Source of the DNA: Prevotella communis
GTDB lineage: Bacteria; Bacteroidota; Bacteroidia; Bacteroidales; Bacteroidaceae
DNA: 64,000 bases
Direction: 5' to 3'
NCBI RefSeq assembly: GCF_022024115.1
Contig: NZ_CP091792.1
Location: 2,666,001-2,730,000, forward strand
Shown here: one piece after another, positions 24,445 to 34,209 of the stretch
Layout of the letters: every line of letters starts with the position of its first letter
How positions within the stretch are numbered: the stretch's first letter is position 1
Made by a program: the position numbers and the translations under genes
Notes under the pieces: generated by a model
What the model was told of the DNA's origin: nothing
What the model saw: only the letters and a program-made list of their open reading frames with translations
The model's database searches: none

Positions 24445-25800
24445 ATGAAGAATATTACGCTTGACATTACGAAGGCCTCCTGTTTTTTGGCAGAAGGTGC
24501 AGTAGCTGCTTTTGAGCCAAAGGTAAAGGCAGCACAGGAAGCCCTTGAGAACGGCACCTGCCCTGGTAACGATTTTCTGGGATGGCTTCACCTCCCATCA
24601 TCTATCACCCCTGCATTCCTGGCAGAGATTCAGGCTTGCGCCGACACGCTGCGCCAGAACTGCGAGGTAGTAGTAGTAGCTGGCATCGGTGGTTCATACT
24701 TGGGTGCTCGCGCTGTCATTGAAGCTCTGGGCAATAGTTTTGCGTGGCTCATTCAGGATAAGAAAAATCCCACAATTCTCTTTGCTGGAAACAATATTGG
24801 CGAGGACTATCTGTTTGAGATGACAGAATACTTGAAGGATAAGAAGTTTGGTGTTATCAATATCTCCAAGAGTGGTACGACTACCGAGACAGCCCTGACT
24901 TTCCGTTTGCTGAAGAAGCAGTGCGAGGCTCAGCGCGGTAAAGAAGAGGCCAAGAAGGTAATCGTGGCAGTGACCGACGCCAAGCGCGGTGCTGCACGTA
25001 CCTGTGCCGATAAGGAGGGTTACAAGAGTTTCATCATCCCCGATAACGTGGGTGGCCGTTTCTCTGTGCTCACTCCTGTAGGCCTGCTGCCTATCGCCTG
25101 CGCCGGTTTCGACGTGAAGCAGCTGGTGGCTGGTGCTCAGGATATGGAGAAAGCTTGCGGTAAGGACGTACCTTTCAGCGAGAACCTCGCAGCGCAGTAT
25201 GCTGCCGTACGCAACGGTCTGTATCAGAGTGGCAAGAAGATTGAGATCATGGTGAACTATCAGCCCAAACTCCACTTCTTCTCAGAGTGGTGGAAGCAGC
25301 TCTATGGCGAGAGCGAGGGTAAGGATGGCAAAGGTATCTTCCCCGCATCTGTTGACTTCACCACCGACCTGCACTCTATGGGTCAGTGGATTCAGGAGGG
25401 CGAGCGCACCATCTTCGAGACTGTTATCAGCATTGAAGAGCCCGAGAAGAAGTTGCTGTTCCCCAGCGACGAGGAGAACCTGGACGGTCTGAACTTCCTG
25501 GCTGGCAAGCGTGTGGACGAGGTGAACAAGATGGCTGAGCTGGGTACTCGTCTGGCTCACGTGGATGGTGGTGTGCCCAACATGCGCATCAGCGTGCCCA
25601 AGCTCAACGAGTACTACATTGGTCAGTTGATTTACTTCTTCGAGATTGCTTGCGGTATCAGCGGTAACGTGCTCGGCGTGAACCCCTTCAACCAGCCTGG
25701 TGTGGAGGCTTACAAGAAGAACATGTTTGCCCTGCTCGACAAGCCTGGATACGAGGCTGAGTCGAAGGCTATCAAGGAAAGACTGGCTAAAGAGAAATAA
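24445..25800 (+). CDS. pgi: Glucose-6-phosphate isomerase
   Basis: 451 residues, the short bacterial form. It interconverts glucose-6-phosphate and fructose-6-phosphate. Visible landmarks are [27 protein letters not shown] (phosphate loop), [17 protein letters not shown] and [18 protein letters not shown] near the C-terminus. The stop overlaps the start of the HAD phosphatase gene by one base (TAATG), so the two are co-translated. Codon use suggests high expression. Confidence 0.96.
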   Translation: MKNITLDITKASCFLAEGAVAAFEPKVKAAQEALENGTCPGNDFLGWLHLPSSITPAFLAEIQACADTLRQNCEVVVVAGIGGSYLGARAVIEALGNSFAWLIQDKKNPTILFAGNNIGEDYLFEMTEYLKDKKFGVINISKSGTTTETALTFRLLKKQCEAQRGKEEAKKVIVAVTDAKRGAARTCADKEGYKSFIIPDNVGGRFSVLTPVGLLPIACAGFDVKQLVAGAQDMEKACGKDVPFSENLAAQYAAVRNGLYQSGKKIEIMVNYQPKLHFFSEWWKQLYGESEGKDGKGIFPASVDFTTDLHSMGQWIQEGERTIFETVISIEEPEKKLLFPSDEENLDGLNFLAGKRVDEVNKMAELGTRLAHVDGGVPNMRISVPKLNEYYIGQLIYFFEIACGISGNVLGVNPFNQPGVEAYKKNMFALLDKPGYEAESKAIKERLAKEK

Positions 25801-26528
25801 TGAAACAAGCTATTCAGCAATACTTAGAGAAACACGGTTTTGGGGCACTTCGCCCCAAAGCCGTGCTTTTCGATATGGACGGCGTGCTCTATGACTCGAT
25901 GTCGCACCATGCCGTAGCCTGGCAGAAATCCATGGCTACGTTTGGTATCAGGATGACAGTAGACGATGCCTATGCCACAGAGGGAGCCCGCGGTGTGGAC
26001 ACCATCCGCATGATGGTAAAAAAACAGCAGGGACGCGACATTGATGAGATGGAGGCCCAACGTATGTACGATGAGAAGACGCGCCAGTTTCATGCGCTGC
26101 CCGAGACAAACGTGATGCAAGGCGTACTGGACCTGATGGCACAGATTCATGCTGACGGACTTACTATCGGCGTGGTGACAGGTAGCGGACAGCGTCCGCT
26201 TATCAACCGACTGCTGAAGGATTTTGGTACGTATCTGAGTGAAGACCATATCGTGACGGCATACGATGTGAAGCATGGTAAGCCAGCCCCCGATCCTTAT
26301 CTGATGGGGTTACAGAAATGTGGCAACCTGAAACCCTGGGAGGCATTTGTTGTAGAAAATGCGCCACTTGGCGTAAAGGCAGGCGTGGCAGCACAGATTT
26401 TCACCCTAGCAGTCAACACTGGTCCTCTGCCAGATAAAGTATTAGCTGATGCTGGCGCCAACTTGATTTTCGCAAAAATGCCAGACCTTGCAGAGGCCTG
26501 GCATAGTCTGATATCGTCAAGTGTATAG
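25800..26528 (+). CDS. HAD-superfamily phosphatase / beta-phosphoglucomutase-like
   Basis: 242 residues. HAD subfamily IA with motif I FDMDGVLYDS, motif II VTGSG, motif III lysine in VKHGKPAPDPY and motif IV VENAPLGVKAG. It dephosphorylates or isomerises a sugar phosphate. Coupling to pgi suggests a hexose-phosphate related role (inference). Convergent with the DUF4738 gene, four bases apart, where a 7-bp inverted repeat GTATAGC/GCTATAC (26523-26538) spans both stop codons. Confidence 0.88.
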   Translation: MKQAIQQYLEKHGFGALRPKAVLFDMDGVLYDSMSHHAVAWQKSMATFGIRMTVDDAYATEGARGVDTIRMMVKKQQGRDIDEMEAQRMYDEKTRQFHALPETNVMQGVLDLMAQIHADGLTIGVVTGSGQRPLINRLLKDFGTYLSEDHIVTAYDVKHGKPAPDPYLMGLQKCGNLKPWEAFVVENAPLGVKAGVAAQIFTLAVNTGPLPDKVLADAGANLIFAKMPDLAEAWHSLISSSV

Positions 26529-26532
26529 CACG

Positions 26533-27108
26533 CTATACGCCCTCCTCGTCGAAATCACCTTCACGATCATCATAATCGAGCATATCCATATCATCATCAC
26601 GACTGATACTGATAGCTCCCTGACGGTCAATGACCAGCTCTAAAGGAACAAACACATCGTCAAGAGCATCAGGCATGCCTACGACAACAGAGAACTCCAG
26701 CCCCCTGTCGCCTATCTCATCATACTGGATTCCCGCCAGGATGCCATTGTTGCGGAATGTATCGTCGATGTATGAACTGAATGAGGCCTTGGTAAATACT
26801 TTCTTGAAAAACACGCTACCATCCTGACGCTTGATGGTCACGCTGACACGGTTGTCGAAATAAGGCTGACCATTCTCGTCTTTCACCTGCTTCAGACTAT
26901 CATCCGACACACGGTCAATCTGTATTGTGTAGGGTTTGTCCTGCCACGTGATATGCGTGGTCTTGGTATCTACGGGCATGGCGATAGGAGCCTGAGGCTT
27001 CTTAGGCACATATTTCGTCGTGATGATATCCTTGGACTCTTTCTTCTCCTTGCAGGCACCAAAAGCGAGGATACCCGCAACCATTATAAAAGGTATATAG
27101 CGTTTCAT
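26533..27108 (-). CDS. DUF4738 family lipoprotein
   Basis: About 191 residues. The start is taken at the ATG at 27108 (MKRYIPFIMVAGILAFGACK), a lipoprotein signal peptide with Cys at the cleavage site. The body is a beta-rich domain of the DUF4738 type (TWQDKPYTIQIDR, VTIKRQDGSVFFKKVFTKASF). The C-terminal 20 residues are highly acidic. An envelope lipoprotein of unknown function. Confidence 0.8.
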   Translation of the reverse strand: MKRYIPFIMVAGILAFGACKEKKESKDIITTKYVPKKPQAPIAMPVDTKTTHITWQDKPYTIQIDRVSDDSLKQVKDENGQPYFDNRVSVTIKRQDGSVFFKKVFTKASFSSYIDDTFRNNGILAGIQYDEIGDRGLEFSVVVGMPDALDDVFVPLELVIDRQGAISISRDDDMDMLDYDDREGDFDEEGV

Positions 27109-27153
27109 ATTCATAATTTTCGGCAAAATTACAGAAAAAAAACGAGACGGCAC

Positions 27154-27185
27154 AAAAAAACGCCCACTATTTTATATAGCGGGCG
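27154..27185 (-). terminator. Terminator of the DUF4890 gene
   Basis: On the minus strand CGCCCGCTAT/ATAGTGGGCG (one mismatch) is followed by seven T. Confidence 0.8.
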
Positions 27186-27243
27186 CATTGTCATCACTGA
27201 AAAACTAATTTACCTAATCACTATGAAAAAATCATTTATTATC

Positions 27244-27738
27244 TTATTGCCTTTGTGTTGGTCTTTCTCTGCGGGGACCGTTGAACTGACGGCGGTTCTG
27301 CTGCTCGTCCTTCTGGTAAGCCTCATACTGCTCGGGAGTCAGTATGGCTTTCAGCTCATTATTATAGTCCTCCATATTCTTTTGCATTTCCTCGCGATTG
27401 AAACCACCGCCACGCTGTCCCTTTCCGCGACGCTGTCCCTGTGCTCTCAGGCTATCGGGGTTCATTCTCTGAGGTCTGTCACCCTGCATACGCTGTCCAC
27501 CGCGACGCTGGCCTCCCATCGGGCCCATAGGGCGAATCTTACCTGCGAAACGGGTGTTCAGGTCTAATAGTTTCTTAGCCTGATCGTCGTTCAGTCCATA
27601 TTTCTTTACCACTGCATCCGTACGCATCTTTGCCATCTGTTCAGGATTGAACTGTCGGCGTACCTGGGCTGTATCCTGTGCCATTGCGCTGAGGCTCATG
27701 GTCACCATTGCAATCATTGTTAAAACAAGTTTCTTCAT
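27244..27738 (-). CDS. DUF4890 family periplasmic protein (Spy-like, Arg/Gly-rich)
   Basis: 164 residues with a cleavable signal peptide ending SLSAMAQ. The mature part has LTPEQYEAYQK-type helices similar to LTXXQ/Spy periplasmic chaperones, interrupted by a low-complexity stretch rich in Arg, Gly, Gln and Met (about residues 70-115). DUF4890 proteins are widespread and uncharacterised in Bacteroidota. Monocistronic, with its own terminator. Confidence 0.8.
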   Translation of the reverse strand: MKKLVLTMIAMVTMSLSAMAQDTAQVRRQFNPEQMAKMRTDAVVKKYGLNDDQAKKLLDLNTRFAGKIRPMGPMGGQRRGGQRMQGDRPQRMNPDSLRAQGQRRGKGQRGGGFNREEMQKNMEDYNNELKAILTPEQYEAYQKDEQQNRRQFNGPRRERPTQRQ

Positions 27739-27904
27739 TTCATCAATAGTTTATAATTTGACTTCTAGTTTTTTTCTTGAGTTGCAGCTCAGCCTCCGGA
27801 TGCCTCGCTAGCAAGTAACTATCTTTATGACGCATCAAAAAAAGAAAAGTTTAATAAAGATACAAAAAAACTTATAATTTATCATTTTTATTCTCTTTTT
27901 TTTG

Positions 27905-27912
27905 TATTTTTG
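27905..27912 (+). promoter_or_regulatory. Promoter -7 box TATTTTTG for the DUF4230 pair
   Basis: Exact TAnnTTTG, 26 bases before the ATG at 27938. Confidence 0.6.
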
Positions 27913-27937
27913 CAATTCAGAAAAAGTAATATAAGAT

Positions 27938-28588
27938 ATGAGAAAACTCATAGGATTAATCTTTATATGCCTATTACCACTTCTTTCTATGAGTTGCGGA
28001 AGGAGTGAGAAGTCTGATACAGAAGAGGCATACGCTTTTGATAGCATCCCTATGCTGGTCGCGCAGATTCAGCGCTGCTCGCGTCTATATACCACAGAAT
28101 ATCGCATTCACAAACTGGTGGCGTGTGAATCCAACCGTGAGATCAGCGGATTCGGCATCTCTTTCGGTCTCAATGTCTTTGGCGACCGGAAGATTATCAT
28201 CCCCATCAATGCCACGCTGAAAGGGTATATCGATATGAATCAAGTCAGGGAGCATCATATTAAGCGACAGGGTGAAAAAATAATCGTCACCCTACCCGAC
28301 CCTGCCGTCATGCTGACCAGTACAGAGATAGACCACGATAATATCAAAGAGTATGTGACGGGATTTCGCGATGATTTCACAGATCAAGAGATGGTGCGCT
28401 TTGAAGCGCAGGGACGCAAGGCTATTATTTCTGAGATACCCGAACTGGGTATTGAGCGGACTGCACGCGAGGATGCGGTACGTATTTTGGTACCCATCAT
28501 TACACAGATGGGATTCCGCGAACAGGACATCACCATCCAGTTCCGTTCAGACTATAACCCTCAAGACTTAATACGCAGATTGGAGTAG
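27938..28588 (+). CDS. DUF4230 family lipoprotein
   Basis: 216 residues with lipobox signal peptide LPLLSMSCG. The body matches DUF4230 (RCSRLYTTEYRIHKLVACE, then KIIIPINATLKGYIDMNQV and KIIVTLPDPAVMLTSTEIDH). Predicted to sit in the cell envelope. A second DUF4230 gene follows by four bases, so the two look like a tandem duplication acting together. Function unknown. Confidence 0.82.
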   Translation: MRKLIGLIFICLLPLLSMSCGRSEKSDTEEAYAFDSIPMLVAQIQRCSRLYTTEYRIHKLVACESNREISGFGISFGLNVFGDRKIIIPINATLKGYIDMNQVREHHIKRQGEKIIVTLPDPAVMLTSTEIDHDNIKEYVTGFRDDFTDQEMVRFEAQGRKAIISEIPELGIERTAREDAVRILVPIITQMGFREQDITIQFRSDYNPQDLIRRLE

Positions 28589-28592
28589 CACT

Positions 28593-29222
28593 ATGGAGCA
28601 ACATAACAAAAAATTACTATTCACCTGCGGAGGCATAGCTGCCATCGTACTGGTATTCGTCCTGACGCTTGGACTCATCGGCCTTTTCTTCTTCGATAAG
28701 TTGTCCGACCGTCTGCCAGGATTACACTCTGAAGACACGTCGGAAATGATTATGACACCCTCAGAGATAGAAAGCATCCGACGTATCGGCCAATGGGAGT
28801 TTATGGCTATCAATGATGAGGAGTTGGTAGATACCGTGCGCAAGGGGTTCTTCTCTGATGACCACCTGGTACGTATCTATTATGGAACCATCCGCTTAGG
28901 ACTAGACCTCAGCGACTTTGACGCCTCTCGAATTTCTATGCACGAAGATTCGTTAGCTGTACAACTGCCACAGATTACACTACTCGACAACCATTTCATT
29001 GACGAGGCACGTACGCAGTCGTTCCACGAATCAGGCTCTTGGTCAAACAAAGACCGACAGGCGCTCTACGAGCGGGCTCGCCACAAGATGAAAACACGCT
29101 GTATCACACCTGCTACCTGCGAAGGCACCCGCCAGCTGGCAGAGTCACAGGTACGTCGCCTGCTGATGGCTATGGGATATGAGAAAGTCAGTATCAGTTT
29201 CGATGAACCTCAACAACAGTAA
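28593..29222 (+). CDS. DUF4230 family membrane-anchored protein
   Basis: 209 residues. Instead of a lipobox it has an uncleaved N-terminal membrane helix (residues about 9-33). The DUF4230 body (GQWEFMAINDEELVDTVRKG, RIYYGTIRLGLDLSDFDAS, LAVQLPQITLLDNHF) parallels the upstream lipoprotein. The last 29 bases overlap the 3' end of the opposing trmO gene. Confidence 0.8.
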   Translation: MEQHNKKLLFTCGGIAAIVLVFVLTLGLIGLFFFDKLSDRLPGLHSEDTSEMIMTPSEIESIRRIGQWEFMAINDEELVDTVRKGFFSDDHLVRIYYGTIRLGLDLSDFDASRISMHEDSLAVQLPQITLLDNHFIDEARTQSFHESGSWSNKDRQALYERARHKMKTRCITPATCEGTRQLAESQVRRLLMAMGYEKVSISFDEPQQQ

Positions 29223-29868
29223 CCACACCATCGGCCACACGGAAGCGTACATCCCAGCCTGCAAACGGCATGCCGTATATACGCTCTGCATCATCGTGAT
29301 AGCGTGGACGCGGATCCTGGCTGAGCACTTGTTTCAAACCAGCCAACTCATTTTCTGTGAAATGCTTTGATAGTGTCTGCGGTATCTCCACAAACAAAGG
29401 TTTCCATACTTTCTTATCTACGAATCCACTTCTTGCCTCAGGGTGACTGTCGGCATAGGCCACATAGGGCTTGATGTCGTAGATAGGCGTACCATCCATC
29501 AAATCAGCCCCCCTCACATGAATCACGGGGCCGTTCTCCCCTATCTCCACCTTATCTATACGTACGCACGAGAGACCCAGACGATTAGGACGGAACGGTG
29601 AACGGGAGGCAAAGACGCCAACCCGCTCGTTGCCACCTAGACGAGGAGGGCGCACGGTCAGTCCCTGCTGTTCATGCGGGTTAGCCGAGAATTCCCAGAT
29701 AAGCCACAAGTAATCAAAGGCTTCCAGACCACGAACAGCCTCTTCGCGTCTGTATTCCGGTTCCAGGACAATCGTGCCGACAAGTTCTTCGGCCAGTCCG
29801 CTCTGGCGCGGTATGCCGAATTTCGACGTCAATGGGGAGTGAAAATATGCAACTGGATGAATGTTCAT
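29194..29868 (-). CDS. trmO: tRNA (t6A37) N6-methyltransferase TrmO
   Basis: 224 residues, the TsaA/YaeB family, which methylates N6-threonylcarbamoyladenosine at position 37 of certain tRNAs. Landmarks: IGRQSGLA-like GIPRQSGLAEELVGTIVLE, YLWLIWEF, VGVFASRSPFRPNRLGLSC and YDIKPYVAYADSHP. The 3' end overlaps the DUF4230 gene convergently. Confidence 0.93.
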   Translation of the reverse strand: MNIHPVAYFHSPLTSKFGIPRQSGLAEELVGTIVLEPEYRREEAVRGLEAFDYLWLIWEFSANPHEQQGLTVRPPRLGGNERVGVFASRSPFRPNRLGLSCVRIDKVEIGENGPVIHVRGADLMDGTPIYDIKPYVAYADSHPEARSGFVDKKVWKPLFVEIPQTLSKHFTENELAGLKQVLSQDPRPRYHDDAERIYGMPFAGWDVRFRVADGVVTVVEVHRN

Positions 29869-29924
29869 ACTGATGATATAACGGCTTTATACCTGTTTTA
29901 TTTGTTCATCTCAGTTTTTTTTTA

Positions 29925-29932
29925 TAAGTTTG
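29925..29932 (+). promoter_or_regulatory. Promoter TAAGTTTG almost touching the start codon
   Basis: Exact TAnnTTTG only four bases before the ATG at 29937. With the usual spacing transcription would start at or next to the A of the start codon, so the mRNA is probably leaderless. Confidence 0.65.
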
Positions 29933-29936
29933 CAGC

Positions 29937-30716
29937 ATGATTTTCTATTTCTCAGGTACAGGCAATACCCGATGGGCGGCAGAAAGACTGGCGCAGGAGA
30001 CGGGCGAGAGACTGCTCTTCATCCCCGATGAGATGAAGAAAGGCAAGTGTGAGTATGAGTTGCAGGAAGGTGAACGACTGGGCTTCTGTTTCCCCGTTCA
30101 CGGCTGGCAACCACCCCGTATCGTCAGGAAGTTCATTGATAATTCTGAATTCAAAATTCTGAATTCTAATTTTATTTATGCCCTCGTGACTTGCGGCGAC
30201 AGCATCGGACGAACGATGGAGATGCTGGATAAAGACCTCAGGAAGAAGGGATTGCGTCTGGACAGTGCCTTCTCACTCATCATGCCTGAGTCGTATGTCT
30301 GCCTGCCGTTTATGTATACCGACACGCCTGAGCGCGAGCACGAGAAAATCAGTAAGGCCAGCGAAGACCTGGACCGGTACACCGGGATGATTAAGGAAAG
30401 GAAAACGGGTGAGGTACATACCCAACGAGGACTGACACCCTGGACTTTCTCGCATGTGATTGGTGCCTATTTCAACAGCTACATGATAACGGACAAGAAA
30501 TTCACGGTAGATACAGACCTGTGCATCCATTGCGGAAAATGCGCAAATGTTTGTCCTACAGGCGACCTACTGATGAAAGACGGCACACCTACATGGCTGC
30601 ACGACGACTCATGCACCAACTGTCTGGCCTGCTATCACCATTGTCCGAAACACGCCATCAACTACGGCAGTATTACCCGCAAACGCGGACAATACTATTT
30701 TGGACACGAAAAGTGA
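29937..30716 (+). CDS. EFR1-type flavodoxin-ferredoxin fusion
   Basis: 259 residues. The N-terminal flavodoxin-like domain binds FMN (MIFYFSGTGNTRWAAERLA). The C-terminal part carries two 4Fe-4S clusters (CIHCGKCANVCPTGDL and CTNCLACYHHCP). EFR1 proteins are cytoplasmic electron carriers of unknown partners. Around residues 69-77 the segment FKILNSNF is encoded by an AATTCTGAATTC repeat and looks like an in-frame insertion. Start fixed by the promoter immediately upstream. Confidence 0.9.
   Translation: MIFYFSGTGNTRWAAERLAQETGERLLFIPDEMKKGKCEYELQEGERLGFCFPVHGWQPPRIVRKFIDNSEFKILNSNFIYALVTCGDSIGRTMEMLDKDLRKKGLRLDSAFSLIMPESYVCLPFMYTDTPEREHEKISKASEDLDRYTGMIKERKTGEVHTQRGLTPWTFSHVIGAYFNSYMITDKKFTVDTDLCIHCGKCANVCPTGDLLMKDGTPTWLHDDSCTNCLACYHHCPKHAINYGSITRKRGQYYFGHEK
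30141..30167 (+). repeat. AATTCTGAATTC-type repeat inside the EFR1 gene
   Basis: AATTCTGAATTCAAAATTCTGAATTCT in two ten-base periods, read in frame as SEFKILNS. Likely an inserted low-complexity repeat. Confidence 0.65.
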
Positions 30717-30722
30717 CGGATA

Positions 30723-31754
30723 TCAGATGTGGAGGAAACGGGTGACCTTTCCCACGAGACTCTTATCCATATTGTCGATAAAGGCATCGAGGAAACGGGT
30801 ACTCAGTTTCAGGGGTATCACATCATAGTCAGCCAGGACAGCAGGTATCAGCACACTATTGCCCTCACGCAACAGGAGTTCCTCGCCAGTGGCACGCAGA
30901 CGGATATGACAATCGCCATCAATACACATCGTGATGACAAAACTGTCATATTTCAGCAGATTACGATGGAAGCTCTCAGGTGTCTCCGTGACGCGCACGC
31001 TGAAATAAGGTGAGTCGACTATCAGATTAGCACGGTTGATATTCTCGTCGTAGATAGTGCGGTATTCGCTCTCCACATGATAGTCGAGCGCCTGCGCAGC
31101 CAGTTCTGTATGCAACTCACGCGGCTTTCCATCCATACCCGGACGATTATAGTCAAAGATACGATAGGTCACATCCGACGACTGCTGGACCTCAGCCAAC
31201 AGGATACCGGCACCGATAGCATGCACTCTGCCAGCCGGCAAATAGAACACGTCACCCGTCTTTACCTCATGACGGGCAAGCACATCCGTTATCGTGCCAT
31301 CGGCAACATGCTGTTTATAAGCCTCGGGGGTTATCTCCTGCTTGAATCCGGCATAGAGATAACTCCCAGGCTTAGCGTCGATAATATACCACATCTCACT
31401 CTTTCCCATCTTGCCATGCTCACGCTGGGCCATCTCATCATTGGGGTGCACCTGAATGCTCAGGTCACGACGTGCGTCGATGAACTTCACCAACAGGGGC
31501 AGCTGACCGTGATAGTGCTCGTTGACAGCCTGTCCGAGGATATCCTCCGGGGCTTCATTGATAACAGATATCAGGTCACGTCCAGCATACTCGCCATTGG
31601 CTATAATGCTGGGACTGGATGGTACGGCACTAACCTCCCAACTCTCACCAATAGGCGTATCAGAGCCAGGCAGTTTCTTATAATGACAGAGACGGTCGCC
31701 TCCCCACACTACCTCGTGCAGGTTAGGCTGAAAGAGAAGTGGATACAGTTTCAA
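30723..31754 (-). CDS. manA: Mannose-6-phosphate isomerase, class I
   Basis: 343 residues. It interconverts mannose-6-phosphate and fructose-6-phosphate and is zinc-dependent. VWGGDRL, LLVKFIDARRDLSIQVHPND (metal ligands), SEMWYIIDA, YLPAGRVHAIGAG and RIFDYNRPG match the family. No ATG is available at the N-terminus: the start reads TTG at 31754, because a low-complexity repeat with an in-frame stop lies directly upstream. Likely co-transcribed with nagB. Confidence 0.92.
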   Translation of the reverse strand: MKLYPLLFQPNLHEVVWGGDRLCHYKKLPGSDTPIGESWEVSAVPSSPSIIANGEYAGRDLISVINEAPEDILGQAVNEHYHGQLPLLVKFIDARRDLSIQVHPNDEMAQREHGKMGKSEMWYIIDAKPGSYLYAGFKQEITPEAYKQHVADGTITDVLARHEVKTGDVFYLPAGRVHAIGAGILLAEVQQSSDVTYRIFDYNRPGMDGKPRELHTELAAQALDYHVESEYRTIYDENINRANLIVDSPYFSVRVTETPESFHRNLLKYDSFVITMCIDGDCHIRLRATGEELLLREGNSVLIPAVLADYDVIPLKLSTRFLDAFIDNMDKSLVGKVTRFLHI

Positions 31755-31788
31755 TTCTTAACTCTCAACTCTTAACTCTTAATTCTTA
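31754..31788 (-). repeat. Heptamer-like (GAGTTAA)n repeat between nagB and manA
   Basis: On the minus strand TAAGAATTAAGAGTTAAGAG continues in roughly seven-base units up to the TTG start of manA. The same repeat family occurs inside several genes of the window. Confidence 0.75.
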
Positions 31789-32580
31789 CAGCAGGTTGTT
31801 ACGCTCAATATCTTTGAAGTAACGATAGGTACCAACTTTCAGTTCATCACAAGCGGCATCATCGGCCACGATAATACCATGCTGGTGCATCTGCAGGGCA
31901 GAGATAGTCCACATGTGGTTGACGCTACCCTCTACAGCAGCCTGCAAAGCACGACACTTGGCATGACCATTCACCAGGATCATCACCTCCTTAGCAGCCA
32001 TGACAGTACCCACACCTACGGTGAGAGCCGTCTTTGGCACCTGGTTCACGTCATTGTCGAAGAAACGGCAGTTGGCGATAATCGTATCCGTAGTCAGGGT
32101 CTTCTGACGTGTACGGCTGGTCAGGCTAGAACCTGGCTCATTGAAAGCGATATGGCCATCGGGACCGATACCACCAAGGAAGAGGTCGATACCACCGAAT
32201 TTCTCTATTTCCTTCTCGTAGTTGGCACACTCTGCAGCCAGATCATGCGCATTGCCATTGAGGATATGAATATTTTCCTTAGGACAGTCGATATGGTTGA
32301 ACAGGTTTGTAAACATGAAAGAGTGGTAGCTCTCAGGATGCTCTACGGGCAGACCTACATACTCGTCCATATTAAAGGTTACGACATTCTTGAATGAAAC
32401 CTTACCCTCCTGGTAAGCCTTCACCAAGCCACGATACATACCGATAGGAGATGAGCCTGTGGGGAGTCCAAGTACAAAAGGCTTTTCAGCTGTAGGTTTA
32501 GCAGCATTGATTTTAGCCACTACATAATTGGCAGCCCACTGCGACATTAAATCATAGTTCGGTTCAATAATTAATCTCAT
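31786..32580 (-). CDS. nagB: Glucosamine-6-phosphate deaminase
   Basis: 264 residues. It converts glucosamine-6-phosphate to fructose-6-phosphate and ammonia. [27 protein letters not shown] (catalytic Asp), [19 protein letters not shown] and [16 protein letters not shown] are diagnostic. With manA downstream it forms an amino-sugar/mannose catabolic pair feeding fructose-6-phosphate. Confidence 0.95.
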   Translation of the reverse strand: MRLIIEPNYDLMSQWAANYVVAKINAAKPTAEKPFVLGLPTGSSPIGMYRGLVKAYQEGKVSFKNVVTFNMDEYVGLPVEHPESYHSFMFTNLFNHIDCPKENIHILNGNAHDLAAECANYEKEIEKFGGIDLFLGGIGPDGHIAFNEPGSSLTSRTRQKTLTTDTIIANCRFFDNDVNQVPKTALTVGVGTVMAAKEVMILVNGHAKCRALQAAVEGSVNHMWTISALQMHQHGIIVADDAACDELKVGTYRYFKDIERNNLL

Positions 32581-32619
32581 AAATTTAGTTTGTTTTTAAG
32601 TTAATAAATATAAAGTTTA

Positions 32620-34209
32620 TTACTGCATTTTCTTATAGTACTTTCTTATCGTGCCATCACCACGCCGCTGGATGAAGAAACCAGCAGCACGGGGACTAGA
32701 GAGTTGGCATCCCAACATATCGTAGGTTTGAGGTTGAGAGTTTGAAGTTTGAGCTATTACATGTTCAACGACTGTTTTGTCGCCTCCCATGAAATCAAAA
32801 GATATCAATCCATCCTCCGTCATCCGGATATTCGTTATAGGCTTATCCAACAGATAATCACCAGCTCCATTAGGGTAGTTCATCTTAGGCGCAGGAACAG
32901 ATGTCACCGTCAGTTCATTATTGACAAACGAGGTAGAATCAGTTGTCCACGGATAAGGCGATGTACTAAGATGGCGGTTTTGCATTCGTGGACTTACCGC
33001 ATAGGTACCCAGTTCATTCTTAGTCACATAATCTCTCCAGACATCGTAATCCATATTGTCGGCATGCACCAGCTCAAAACGACGCGCATTAGCGTTATTG
33101 TTCACCGTGTTACCTCTCCATACAGAGCCGTCATAGTTGACATGATAGATAACCAGTCCCTTGCCTGGTGCCCCTGCATCCCAACCCTGATGCTGACGGT
33201 TCTCAAGGAGGAGCCATTCCGAGTCAGAATGCTTGATGCGATAGACCTTGCCCCCATCGGAAGCAGGTTTCAAGCCCGTAATGGTGGCAGGACTATCCAA
33301 GTCAGTAAAGGAGAGCCACCCCAGTATCCATTTCTCTATCGGCGTAAAATTGGGCGGACACCATCCATAATTGGTAAAATTACCACCATCCATCAAGTCC
33401 CACTCATCGCAAACGGAGTAAGCATTACCATTTACGGGATAGATATCCGGCAATCCCAAAGAATGTGTGAACTCATGGCAGGCTGTTCCTAAACCACAAG
33501 AAATAGGCTTACTACTAGGCCACAATTCGGCGCTACATGTATAATTTGATATTTTATAGCTATCGGGGGTTGTTATGGTGCTAAACGAAGATGTATTGGG
33601 CCAGATATGTCCATATGAAGCTTCATTATTCACATTGCCAGTACATCCTGCATAGACATAAATCACCTGCTCGACATAGCGGTCGCCATCCCAGTCGTAT
33701 ACAGAGAAATCCATTCCCGGATTATCTTCTATCACCTTATTCGTAGCCTCGATAAAGGCATCTTTTCCATAGTTTCTGGTGCTCTTCGTGGGATTTGAAT
33801 AAGGTTGGGAAGACTTGCTTACCTTCACAGGACCATAGACATCAAACTGCAGGTTCAGGATACCATTCGACTGGTCTCGGAAATAATCAGCCACACAGCC
33901 AGGTCCATTGCCATCATTGAAGCCAGACTCATTGAACATCTTATGATAAAAGGTGTTCGGAGTGCTGGAATAGCTGAATGTCGTATCAGAAAATTCAACA
34001 AGAATCACCAATTGCCTGTACGTCTTCTCAGGATCCCAATTCGTCTTCGCTGCAGGAAGTTTCTTCACCCCGGCCCGATGACTCACCATTGCGTCATCAG
34101 TATTATCAGGCAAACAATCGCCATGCACAGGCGCGAATTCGCGCTGTGCATGGCCATAGATTGGCATCATGAGAAGAGCCAACAGGCAAATGATGTTTAT
34201 TTTGCGCAT
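32620..34209 (-). CDS. Secreted M6-family metalloprotease
   Basis: 529 residues. Signal peptide [21 protein letters not shown]. The zinc motif is complete: [11 protein letters not shown] with the downstream WDLMDGGNF Met-turn. The C-terminal 45 residues ([20 protein letters not shown] ending IRKYYKK) resemble the C-terminal YDLxGR/K-type tail of many secreted Prevotella proteins, also seen at the end of the LRR protein at 52166. A repeat-derived insert QTSNSQPQT precedes it. The start lies inside the last codons of the fumarase gene (13-base overlap). Predicted extracellular proteolysis. Confidence 0.88.
   Translation of the reverse strand: MRKINIICLLALLMMPIYGHAQREFAPVHGDCLPDNTDDAMVSHRAGVKKLPAAKTNWDPEKTYRQLVILVEFSDTTFSYSSTPNTFYHKMFNESGFNDGNGPGCVADYFRDQSNGILNLQFDVYGPVKVSKSSQPYSNPTKSTRNYGKDAFIEATNKVIEDNPGMDFSVYDWDGDRYVEQVIYVYAGCTGNVNNEASYGHIWPNTSSFSTITTPDSYKISNYTCSAELWPSSKPISCGLGTACHEFTHSLGLPDIYPVNGNAYSVCDEWDLMDGGNFTNYGWCPPNFTPIEKWILGWLSFTDLDSPATITGLKPASDGGKVYRIKHSDSEWLLLENRQHQGWDAGAPGKGLVIYHVNYDGSVWRGNTVNNNANARRFELVHADNMDYDVWRDYVTKNELGTYAVSPRMQNRHLSTSPYPWTTDSTSFVNNELTVTSVPAPKMNYPNGAGDYLLDKPITNIRMTEDGLISFDFMGGDKTVVEHVIAQTSNSQPQTYDMLGCQLSSPRAAGFFIQRRGDGTIRKYYKKMQ
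32726..32752 (-). repeat. Heptamer-like repeat inside the M6 protease gene
   Basis: Plus-strand TTTGAGGTTGAGAGTTTGAA-type sequence, read in frame as QTSNSQPQT between the catalytic part and the C-terminal tail. Confidence 0.65.
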
